5,008 nt of DNA from 2-02-FULL-62-17 sp046153355. Lineage in GTDB: Bacteria > Pseudomonadota > Gammaproteobacteria > Burkholderiales > SG8-39. The notes below the pieces were generated by a model. That model worked only from the letters and a program-made list of their open reading frames with translations. It was not told where the DNA came from and did not search any database. Numbering within the stretch: position 1 is the stretch's first letter; each line of letters opens with the position of its first letter. The stretch covers positions 1 to 5,008 of the forward strand of contig JBJXEY010000171.1 in the NCBI GenBank assembly GCA_046153355.1, read 5' to 3'. This document shows positions 1 to 3,990 of the stretch, piece by piece. A program made the position numbers and the translations under genes.

Positions 1-33
1 GGGACGACTACGCCTCTTGACAACATTTAGCCA
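1..33 (-). other. Start of the next integron cassette (fragment)
   Basis: These bases lie beyond the distal core site of the first attC on the left (34-40), so by array order they are the 5' leader of a fifth cassette whose gene lies outside the window. No start codon with a ribosome binding site can be placed on the minus strand here. The call rests only on position. Confidence 0.4.
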
Positions 34-123
34 TATCAACGTCATGGTCAACGGCTGGCGCGCGCGGTGGTCAATGCAAAAGTCATGACCGCTTTCGCCT
101 GTCTGTTGCACCTATAGTTATGC
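34..123 (-). other. attC recombination site of cassette 4
   Basis: This is a 90-nt imperfect palindrome at the 3' end of the BrnT/antitoxin cassette. The gene-proximal core reads GTTATGC on the plus strand (117-123). The distal core, TATCAAC (34-40), deviates from RYYYAAC at two positions. Inner arms pair imperfectly: CAACGGCTGGCG on the left against the reverse complement CAACAGACAGGCG from the right. Size and interior match the attC sites at 610-699 and 1138-1223, sharing GGCGCGCGC near the left arm and CCGCTTTCGC near the right. In integrons the folded bottom strand of attC is the substrate of the integrase IntI. The degenerate distal core may lower recombination here. The left limit is set by alignment with the other two sites. 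Confidence 0.72.
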
Positions 124-325
124 GCGATGTCTGCTCGGTGAGTGCCAGCAAACCGATAAGTGCTTCGTTGACAGCCGCGGATGTTGGAAACGCCTTGGCG
201 ACTTTTTTGTCCAGCAATACAAGATTCGTTCCCTTTGAAACGCGTTCAAAGTATTTCCCGCGAATGCCCTTTCCAAGGACTTCACGGCGATATTCCTTGC
301 GCATTTCGTCTTTAGCCTTCTTCAT
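83..325 (-). CDS. Putative antitoxin partner of BrnT (cassette 4)
   Basis: This small basic 80-residue protein is encoded directly behind a BrnT toxin gene. It starts inside the end of that gene (14-nt overlap), with GAGGAA a few bases before its ATG, so the two are probably translationally coupled. The central part (GKYFERVSKGTNLVLLDKKVAKAFP followed by SAAVNEALIGLL, about residues 23-61) resembles a family of short proteins often found next to BrnT. It is not the ribbon-helix-helix BrnA seen at 3323-3598. By analogy it should bind and neutralise the toxin; no DNA-binding motif is evident. The last dozen residues (from about ITIGATDRR) are encoded inside the attC site, so the C-terminal tail is probably a by-product of the recombination site. 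The antitoxin role is inferred from position and family resemblance. Confidence 0.7.
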   Translation of the reverse strand: MKKAKDEMRKEYRREVLGKGIRGKYFERVSKGTNLVLLDKKVAKAFPTSAAVNEALIGLLALTEQTSRITIGATDRRKRS

Positions 326-584
326 AAATTCCTCGCTCTCGGCGTGTCGTAGTTCTGGCGCTGATAATTCGAAGTGTATCGCTTTGATCGGTGGAGATTA
401 CAGCCAGTAATCGCCCTTGATTTGACATTCCAAAAGTGAGGACGCGTTCTTCGTCCACGGAGTGATCGGGATCGGGGAATGTAATCGCGAGCGGGTCACT
501 GAATACGGAGCCAGCCTCTTCGAAAGTTACGCCATGCTTCGCGGCGTTTTCGGCAGCCTTTTCTGGGTCCCAATCGAAGTCCAT
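312..584 (-). CDS. brnT: BrnT-family ribonuclease toxin (cassette 4)
   Basis: This 90-residue protein has the hallmarks of BrnT (DUF497, RelE-like fold). It opens with FDWDPEKAAENAAKHGVTFEEA and carries DPDHSVDEERVLTFG in the middle. The C-terminal stretch is LRIISART followed by RRERGIYEEG. BrnT toxins are small RNases that block translation and are neutralised by a partner encoded just downstream. The length is normal and no conserved segment is missing. The ATG at 584 lies only about 25 nt from the previous attC core (610), with only a weak purine stretch (CAGAGG) in front. Little room is left for a dedicated promoter, so transcription may start within the attC or come from cassette 3. The downstream partner overlaps the end of this gene. 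It is clearly diverged from the BrnT at 3567-3845. Confidence 0.88.
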   Translation of the reverse strand: MDFDWDPEKAAENAAKHGVTFEEAGSVFSDPLAITFPDPDHSVDEERVLTFGMSNQGRLLAVISTDQSDTLRIISARTTTRRERGIYEEG

Positions 585-609
585 TGCTACGTGGCCTCTG
601 TCTTACAGC

Positions 610-699
610 GCATAACGTCGTAACGAAGGGCGGGCGCGCGCAATGATCAATGAAAAATTCAAGGCCGCTTTCGCCGGTCCGTTCCATTTAAAGTTATGC
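610..699 (-). other. attC recombination site of cassette 3
   Basis: This 90-nt site is bounded by perfectly complementary seven-base cores, GCATAAC (610-616) and GTTATGC (693-699). Both match the integron consensus RYYYAAC/GTTRRRY. It lies 12 nt past the stop codon of hicA, as expected for the 3' end of a cassette on the minus strand. Inner arms pair partly (AACGAAGGGCGG against the reverse complement AACGGACCGG). The interior AAGGCCGCTTTCGC is shared with the attC sites on either side, which marks them as one attC family shaped by the same integrase. This is the best preserved uninterrupted attC in the window. Confidence 0.88.
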
Positions 700-711
700 G
701 ACACGCTTTGA

Positions 712-894
712 TTACTCGGGAACACCCAAGTATTTCTTGATATGCCTTGCCAAAAGATTGTCGATTTCACTGTGGCGAGGAAAGGGTTGCTTTTTACCAT
801 TTGTCGGATTGTGATAAATGTCGTGGCGCCCACCGTGCCTTAACAGCACGCAGCCGTGTCGCTCAAGCTGCCGTATCAACTCTCCACGCTTCAC
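712..894 (-). CDS. hicA: HicA mRNA interferase toxin (cassette 3)
   Basis: This 60-residue protein is a complete HicA toxin with a double-stranded-RNA-binding-like fold that cleaves mRNA. It starts with the family's KRGELIRQLERHGC (residues 2-15), followed by LRHGGRHDIY, where His24 is the expected catalytic residue. It ends with FPRHSEIDNLLARHIKKYLGVPE, matching the usual PRHxEI and LGI/VPE signature. It starts at a GTG (892-894) that overlaps the TGA of the upstream hicB by the four-base motif GTGA, so the pair is translationally coupled with the antitoxin first. That order is the reverse of many hicAB loci but is a known alternative. The stop lies 12 nt before the attC core. The gene appears intact and would need its antitoxin to be tolerated. 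Confidence 0.92.
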   Translation of the reverse strand: MKRGELIRQLERHGCVLLRHGGRHDIYHNPTNGKKQPFPRHSEIDNLLARHIKKYLGVPE

Positions 895-1082
895 AACGCA
901 ATTTCTTTTGTTCTGTAGTCCGAAGGTACTTCGTCAAATGCCATTAATCGGAAGGCGTCCTTGAGATTTTCCTCAAGCTCTTCAATTGTTTCACCCTGGG
1001 TCATGATTTCGGGGTGCTCAAGTACCTTTCCAAGCCAAAACTGTTCGCTCTTCCAGTAGACCATCGTCAATTTTTGGCTCAT
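891..1082 (-). CDS. hicB: HicB-family antitoxin, short form (cassette 3)
   Basis: This protein of about 63 residues is the antitoxin of the downstream HicA. It shows the HicB RNase H-like core: a short hydrophobic strand at the N-terminus (LTMVYWKSEQFWLGKVLEHPEI), then TQGETIEELEENLKDAFRLM, the usual helix after the G-x-T motif. It lacks the C-terminal helix-turn-helix or ribbon-helix-helix domain of longer HicB proteins, so it probably neutralises HicA by direct binding without repressing the operon on its own. I chose the ATG at 1080-1082 over the GTG just upstream (1083-1085) because GGAGG at 1089-1093 lies six bases before the ATG but only three before the GTG. It ends in a four-base overlap with hicA. 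Confidence 0.88.
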   Translation of the reverse strand: MSQKLTMVYWKSEQFWLGKVLEHPEIMTQGETIEELEENLKDAFRLMAFDEVPSDYRTKEIAL

Positions 1083-1087
1083 CACGC

Positions 1088-1093
1088 ACCTCC
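1088..1093 (-). promoter_or_regulatory. Ribosome binding site of hicB
   Basis: GGAGGT on the minus strand lies six bases upstream of the ATG at 1082. It is a strong Shine-Dalgarno match and decides between the adjacent GTG and ATG start codons. It is one of the stronger ribosome binding sites among the minus-strand cassette genes, consistent with the antitoxin being made in excess over HicA. Confidence 0.7.
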
Positions 1094-1109
1094 AGGTTGC
1101 AATCTCGAA

Positions 1110-1120
1110 AGTAGTCTACT
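1110..1120. promoter_or_regulatory. Small inverted repeat in the hicBA leader (possible operator)
   Basis: AGTAG-T-CTACT is a perfect five-base inverted repeat around one central base, about 28 nt upstream of hicB and within the 52-nt cassette leader. Its place fits an operator or leader hairpin. The HicB here has no recognisable DNA-binding domain, so the binding factor is unknown. An 11-bp repeat may also arise by chance. Confidence 0.3.
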
Positions 1121-1137
1121 CCGGTGCATTTTGTGGC

Positions 1138-1223
1138 GCATAACGTCGTGGTCTGCGGCGGGCGCGCACGATGATTATAAAAAAAGCTCAAGGCCGCGTT
1201 CGCACGTCCGCAGCACCTAAAGT
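1138..1223 (-). other. attC of cassette 2, larger part, interrupted by the intron
   Basis: This is an attC of the same family as 610-699. The distal core GCATAAC is at 1138-1144, the interior contains TCAAGGCCGCG, and TCTGCGGCGGGCGCGCACG on the left pairs with GTTCGCACGTCCGCAGC on the right. The site stops after CTAAAGT (1217-1223), where a gene-proximal core GTTRRRY should be completed. The missing five bases TGGGC are found at 3313-3317, on the far side of the group II intron. Joining the two gives GTTGGGC and a 91-nt attC. The cassette it belongs to is the brnTA cassette at 3313-3919. Confidence 0.85.
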
Positions 1224-1368
1224 GTACGCCCGACATGGGCATGATCTTATGGGGTGAAAGTCCCCTGTGGGAGTACTTAGAAATGCAAACATAACCACTA
1301 GCCGAAGGCAAGGGCGACTCCGCGAGGGGTGGTCCGAAGGAAGCCGGAGTGCAAAGATGCGAGCCGAC

Positions 1369-1395
1369 GCCCCGAAGGAAGTCCCCTTGGGGGAC
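1369..1395 (+). repeat. 27-nt palindromic repeat, copy 1 (in ribozyme RNA)
   Basis: The copy runs from GCCCCGAAGGAAG to TTGGGGGAC and folds as CCCC, bulged G, AAGG, six-base loop AAGTCC, CCTT, GGGG. It separates GAGCCGAC from GAACAGAAAC, which are normally contiguous in related introns, so it reads as a clean insertion into a structured RNA. It differs by only two bases from the copy at 2043-2069. The copy at 2178-2204 is the same element inverted. Confidence 0.85.
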
Positions 1396-1473
1396 GAACA
1401 GAAACTGCATAGAAGGCTTAGTCCTGGGGCGAGTTGGCACTTGACAACGAAGCCCAAGAGTACACGGGATAGG

Positions 1474-1497
1474 GTCCCACGGGGATTTCCTTCGGTC
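1474..1497 (-). repeat. Decayed, inverted copy of the 27-nt palindrome
   Basis: Read on the minus strand, this stretch contains CCGAAGGAAATCCCCGTGGG, which matches the core of the 27-nt repeat at about 18 of 20 positions. The outer bases have deletions and the arms no longer pair well. It is probably an older insertion, although resemblance by chance to a native intron segment cannot be excluded. Confidence 0.5.
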
Positions 1498-1791
1498 ATA
1501 AATGCAGCGGTTGTGCATCGACAGATCATGAACTTATTCGGGGAGATCTGTCCGGCATGGCAGTGCCAGTTGTCGCGAACATAGCCAGAAGGGTCCGCTG
1601 GCTGAACAAGACCCAGGCGCGTGGAAGTGCTGCCGATCCACACGAACGAAAGAGGCGGCGAACGCGGCGAGATGGCGCGGCGCGGTACGCAGCAATGCGT
1701 GGCGTGACCGGATAGAAGTCAGCAGCGGCCGTACTAGCTGGCGGCCCTCAAGTGAAGAAGGGCGAAGGCGAAGGGCCAAACACGAATGGAT

Positions 1792-1798
1792 AAGGAGG
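1792..1798 (+). promoter_or_regulatory. Ribosome binding site of the intron-encoded protein
   Basis: AAGGAGG is a near-perfect Shine-Dalgarno sequence, four bases before the GTG at 1803. It decides the start in favour of that GTG over the in-frame ATG at 1815. It probably lies in domain IV of the intron. Confidence 0.7.
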
Positions 1799-2042
1799 AG
1801 CTGTGCGCGACTCGATGGCGGCGACGAACCCGAATGGGGGAGCCGAGGATCGGCGTAGGCACACAAAGCCAGCCTTGAACGAAGAACTCATGGAAGGGAT
1901 CGTCGCTGCGGATAACGTGCGGCGCGCGTGGCGGCGTGTGAGAAGGAATCGAGGTGCGCCCGGCATTGACGGGATGCGTGTCGAGGATTTTCCGGCGTAT
2001 GCGCGCGGCCATTGGCCAACGATCAAACAAGCCTTGCTTGAC

Positions 2043-2069
2043 GCCCCGTAGGAAGTCCCCTTGGGGGAT
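2043..2069 (+). repeat. 27-nt palindromic repeat, copy 2 (in RT gene, carries the amber codon)
   Basis: This copy inserts exactly nine codons between LLD and GTYRPQPVRR, which are contiguous in related maturases (LLDGTYRPQ or LLAGTYRPQ). It starts and ends on codon boundaries. Read as codons it gives A-P-stop-E-V-P-L-G-D, whereas the copy 1 sequence in this frame would give A-P-K-E-V-P-L-G-D. The stop therefore arises from one A to T change (AAG to TAG), not from the insertion itself. Confidence 0.9.
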
Positions 2070-2177
2070 GGCACGTATCGCCCCCAACCGGTGCGACGGG
2101 TAAGTATCCCGAAGCCCGGCGGAGGCGAGCGATTGCTGGGGATACCGACGGTGGTTGATCGGATAATCCAACAGGCC

Positions 2178-2204
2178 ACCCCCCAAGGGGGCTTCCTTCG
2201 GGGC
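2178..2204 (-). repeat. 27-nt palindromic repeat, copy 3 (in RT gene, inverted)
   Basis: This is the same element in opposite orientation, again exactly nine codons on codon boundaries (TPQGGFLRG). It lies between IIQQA and VAQVMGPIFD, which are contiguous in related proteins. It remains translatable without a stop. The inserted site lies in a helix just before the conserved fingers/palm segment SSFGFRP, so its effect on folding is uncertain. A C in place of T in the loop-side stretch distinguishes it from copies 1 and 2. Confidence 0.9.
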
Positions 2205-3242
2205 GTTGCGCAAGTAATGGGGCCGATATTCGACGAAGGATTTTCGGAGTCGAGTTTCGGTTTCCGCCCCAGGCGTGGCGCTCACGGAGCGCTCAGACAA
2301 GTACAGGCGAGCATCAAAGCCGGTTACCGCATAGCCGTCGATCTGGATTTGGCGAAATTTTTCGACAATGTTCAGCACGACATCTTGATGGCCCGAGTGG
2401 CCAGAAAGGTGGGTGATGCGGGAGTATTGGCGTTGATAGGCAGGTACTTGCGAGCGGGCGTCATGGTTGGGGAAGCCTTTGAGTCAAGCGAGATCGGCAC
2501 GCCGCAAGGTGGGCCGTTATCGCCGCTACTGGCCAACATTCTGTTGGATGATCTGGATCGAGAGTTGGAGCGACGTGGTCACCGCTTTGCGCGCGCAGTG
2601 TACGAAATGCGGCCGACGATGTTCTGGTGCTGGTCAAGACGCCACGGGCCGGTGAGCGGGTGAAGGCGAGTTTGACGAGGTTTCTTACTCGAGAACTCAA
2701 ACTTCAGGTCAATGAGCAAAAGAGCCGAGTCGCGCCGGTCGATCAGTGCGTCTTTCTGGGATTCACGTTCAAGAAGGGCAAGCTGCGCTGGTCGGCGCAG
2801 GCGTTCGAGGATTTCAAGCACAACGTCCGAAAACTTACCGGGCGAAGCTGGGCGCATTTTCGATTCGGCTCGATGCGCTATCGGTTCTACAAACTGGGGC
2901 AATACCTGCGAGGTTGGATGGGGTACTTCGGCATTTCGGAGTACTACCGCCCAATCCCAGAGATTGACCAGTGGCTACGCCGCCGGGTTCGTATGTGCTA
3001 CTGGAAACGGTGGCGATTGGTGCGAACCAAAGTGCGCAATCTGCTCGCGCTGGGAGTGGGGAAACGCCAAGCAATTCTGACGGCCATCAGTAGCAAAAGC
3101 TATTGGCGGCTATCGAAGACGCTGGCGACCCAACTGGGCATGACCAACCAATGGCTGAAGGAACAAGGCTTGAATAGTGTTCGTGATCTTTGGATGAAAG
3201 CGCACGGATACGCCTGAGTGCTAAGGGTACTTCCCGTTCGTG

Positions 3243-3276
3243 AACCGCCTGGTGCGGACCCGCATGCCAGGTGGTG
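3243..3276 (+). ncRNA. Group II intron domain V (catalytic hairpin)
   Basis: ACCGCCTGG (3244-3252) pairs over nine bases with CCAGGTGGT (3267-3275). A two-base TG bulge (3265-3266) follows, then a four-pair helix TGCG/CGCA closed by the tetraloop GACC. This is the canonical 34-nt domain V shape, including the two-nucleotide bulge that binds catalytic magnesium. The CGC near the 5' strand base (3246-3248) is the likely catalytic triad, the class C variant of AGC. The helix has no mismatch beyond one G-T pair, so the ribozyme core looks intact despite the broken maturase gene. Confidence 0.85.
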
Positions 3277-3312
3277 TGGGGAGGGCCGGTTAGAGACCGG
3301 CCCTTACCCGAT
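3277..3312 (+). ncRNA. Group II intron domain VI with branch-point A
   Basis: GGGCCGGT (3283-3290) pairs perfectly with ACCGGCCC (3296-3303) around the loop TAGAG. Below the helix, CTTACCC leaves A3306 unpaired, with CCC (3307-3309) pairing to GGG at 3278-3280. A3306 is the seventh base from the proposed 3' end at 3312, the usual branch-point distance. This supports the 3' boundary independently of the attC reconstruction. Confidence 0.8.
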
Positions 3313-3317
3313 TGGGC
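3313..3317 (-). other. attC of cassette 2, core remnant beyond the intron
   Basis: TGGGC completes the gene-proximal core GTTGGGC when joined to GT at 1222-1223. On the minus strand the restored core is GCCCAAC, a perfect RYYYAAC. It lies five bases from the stop codon of brnA (3323-3325). In this split state the cassette cannot form a normal attC hairpin. Confidence 0.8.
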
Positions 3318-3322
3318 GGCAC

Positions 3323-3598
3323 CTACACGGACTCACGCAGAATATTGGCCATGCGAGTCTGCCAACCAGGACCTGTAGCTTTCCAACGCGCAAGCGTGTC
3401 AGGTGAAAGCCTTAGGCTGATGGCAACTTTTGACTCTGGCGATTTCGGTCGGCCACGTGGTTTGAGCATTGCGGCAGCAGTGCGCGCACCGAAGATTTTT
3501 GGTAGAACTTCTGTCGCTGGACGAGCCTTGGCGATCATTTCCACGGTCCATTCCGGATTGTCGCGGCTAATCTTTTCTGGATTCGAGCGCTTTTTCAT
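3323..3598 (-). CDS. brnA: BrnA antitoxin (cassette 2)
   Basis: This 91-residue protein is the antitoxin of the BrnT encoded upstream. The C-terminal part (about residues 49-91) is a ribbon-helix-helix DNA-binding domain with the family signature GRPKSPESKVAISLRLSPD followed by WKATGPGWQTRMANILRE. The N-terminal part, with an EWTVEMIAKARPATEVLP stretch, should contact the toxin. BrnA dimers neutralise BrnT and repress the operon, which fits the palindrome at 3853-3872. The gene starts 32 nt inside the end of brnT, with GAGGTG upstream of its ATG, so translation is probably coupled. The stop lies five bases before the split attC core and ten bases from the intron end. The intron therefore entered immediately after the gene without truncating it. 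Confidence 0.92.
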   Translation of the reverse strand: MKKRSNPEKISRDNPEWTVEMIAKARPATEVLPKIFGARTAAAMLKPRGRPKSPESKVAISLRLSPDTLARWKATGPGWQTRMANILRESV

Positions 3599-3845
3599 AT
3601 CGTTTCACCTCGCGTTTGTTTGCCTTTCGTAGGCTGATGATTCGCGACTTGGCATCGCGTGGTGTGAATACCACGCTGTGTAGACGATCATCGATGAAGC
3701 CAAGCACGCAGTAGCGACTTTCTCCATATTCTTTTCGGGTGTCTTCCCAGATCAAGGCTGTCGCCCAGTCGAGATTTTCAGCAAGGTCTAATGAGAGACC
3801 GCGTTCGGCGATATTGCGTTCTTCCTTGTCGGGGTCTTTGTCCAC
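3567..3845 (-). CDS. brnT: BrnT ribonuclease toxin (cassette 2)
   Basis: This 92-residue BrnT-family toxin (RelE-like RNase) has DPDKEERNIAERGLSLDLA at the N-terminus, NLDWATALIWEDTRKEYGESRY in the middle, and RIISLRKANKREVKRYE near the C-terminus. The last stretch is the most typical BrnT signature and holds the basic residues expected at the active site. The only start giving the conserved N-terminus is GTG at 3843-3845; there is no internal Met. No ribosome binding site precedes it, and the best -10 box ends only about six bases upstream, so the mRNA may be leaderless. It overlaps brnA by 32 nt. No frameshift or missing segment is seen. Confidence 0.9.
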   Translation of the reverse strand: MDKDPDKEERNIAERGLSLDLAENLDWATALIWEDTRKEYGESRYCVLGFIDDRLHSVVFTPRDAKSRIISLRKANKREVKRYEKALESRKD

Positions 3846-3851
3846 TCGTTA

Positions 3852-3880
3852 ATTGTATATGCGTATATACAACAATGCAA
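3852..3880 (-). promoter_or_regulatory. brnTA promoter with overlapping palindromic operator
   Basis: On the minus strand TTGCAT (-35, 3880-3875) is followed after 17 bases by TACAAT (-10, 3857-3852). Overlapping the spacer and -10 box is a perfect eight-base inverted repeat TTGTATAT-GCGT-ATATACAA (3853-3872). A ribbon-helix-helix repressor such as BrnA bound there would block RNA polymerase, which fits the autoregulation known for brnTA. This is the clearest promoter in the window and shows cassette 2 does not depend on an upstream integron promoter. Confidence 0.75.
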
Positions 3881-3915
3881 AGGTTCTCAACACTGCGTGA
3901 TGCTCTATTTGTGCG

Positions 3916-3990
3916 GCCCAACGTGGGAGCCCACCGGACGCCGGAAGCGCGCAGCACTTGAGGCGGTCCGTGTGCGGCGAAAGGTTAGAG
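3916..3990 (-). other. attC recombination site of cassette 1
   Basis: This 75-nt imperfect palindrome has distal core GCCCAAC (3916-3922, perfect consensus) and gene-proximal core GTTAGAG (3984-3990, last base off consensus). The arms pair over CACCGGACGCC against the reverse complement CACGGACCGCC from the right side. GTGGGAGCCCAC (3923-3934) adds a small local hairpin. It is shorter than the other three sites and shares none of their interior sequence, so cassette 1 probably came from a different source. The stop codon of the upstream gene (TTA on the plus strand, 3985-3987) lies inside the core. Confidence 0.8.

Larger units (their letters stand above)
1224..1802 (+). ncRNA. Group II intron ribozyme, 5' part (domains I-III and start of IV)
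   Basis: This 579-base stretch holds no credible gene and is the catalytic RNA scaffold upstream of the maturase. Recognisable elements are the 5' terminal helix GCCCGACATGGGC and the hairpin GGGGTGAAAGTCCCC (1251-1265). GCCGAAGGCAAGGG (1301-1314) and GACGAACAGAAAC, the latter split by an inserted repeat at 1369-1395, are also typical of this intron group. One clean and one decayed copy of a 27-nt palindrome lie here. Open frames in this stretch on the minus strand are by-products of high GC content. I did not attempt a full secondary structure, and the exon-binding loops were not located with confidence. Confidence 0.75.
1803..3217 (+). pseudogene. ltrA: Group IIC intron maturase/reverse transcriptase, disrupted
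   Basis: The intact protein would bind its intron RNA, aid splicing and reverse-transcribe the intron at its target; about 450 residues remain recognisable. Visible in order are NRGAPGIDG (residues 49-57), PKPGGGERLLGIPTVVDRIIQQ, SSFGFRPRRGAHGAL, DLDLAKFFDNVQHD (about 2338-2380), GTPQGGPLSPLLAN (near 2500-2530), FLGF (near 2753) and the thumb/maturase segment FRFGSMRYRFYKLGQYLRGWMGYF. There is no HNH endonuclease domain, as usual for class C. Two lesions are present. An amber codon lies at 2049-2051 (codon 83). Near 2595-2611, 17 bases replace what should be one Tyr codon, shifting the frame by -1 exactly at the catalytic YADD. The downstream frame reads AADD, so the Tyr is lost. Two in-frame 27-nt repeats add nine codons each. 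The rest is well conserved, so inactivation is probably recent. Confidence 0.9.
1224..3312 (+). mobile_element. Group IIC-attC type group II intron inserted in an integron attC
   Basis: This 2089-nt retroelement comprises a 5' ribozyme region, a reverse transcriptase/maturase gene and 3' domains V and VI. It starts GTACGCCC, close to the bacterial consensus GTGYG, and ends CCCGAT. The ends were set by three independent signs. Removal restores a perfect GTTGGGC core. The restored core is complementary to the other end of the same cassette (GGGC at 3916-3919). The bulged branch A lies seven bases from the 3' end. The intron lies antisense to the cassette genes and splits the core as GT/TGGGC, as known for IIC-attC introns, which recognise the attC bottom strand. 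The maturase has no endonuclease domain, as usual in class C. Its reading frame is broken, so movement would need a helper protein. Exact boundaries could shift by one or two bases. Confidence 0.88.

Noticed and set aside
242..249. HEPN RNase motif in the cassette 1 protein (Arg243...His251; residue numbers)
   Set aside because: RYTGADLPH has seven residues between Arg and His, outside the R-x4-6-H pattern, so no catalytic claim is made.
1331..1347. GGTCCGAAGGAAGCCGG as a fifth copy of the 27-nt palindrome
   Set aside because: A GAAGGAAGCC segment at this position is typical of related introns and lacks the CCCCTTGGGG half, so it is native intron sequence. The similarity may be coincidental.
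1018..1866. Several long open frames on the minus strand opposite the 5' intron region
   Set aside because: They are GC-driven shadow frames over ribozyme RNA, without ribosome binding sites or recognisable domains, and their repeated PKG/QGD peptides are simply the palindrome translated.
2595..2627. Programmed -1 frameshift in the RT gene
   Set aside because: No X-XXY-YYZ slippery heptamer is present, and a shift would leave extra residues and an Ala in place of the catalytic Tyr, so a mutation is more likely.
1803..3217. Retron or diversity-generating reverse transcriptase
   Set aside because: Motif spacing, the thumb/maturase domain, and the flanking domains V and VI identify a group II intron protein. 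No msr/msd-like or variable-repeat pair is seen.
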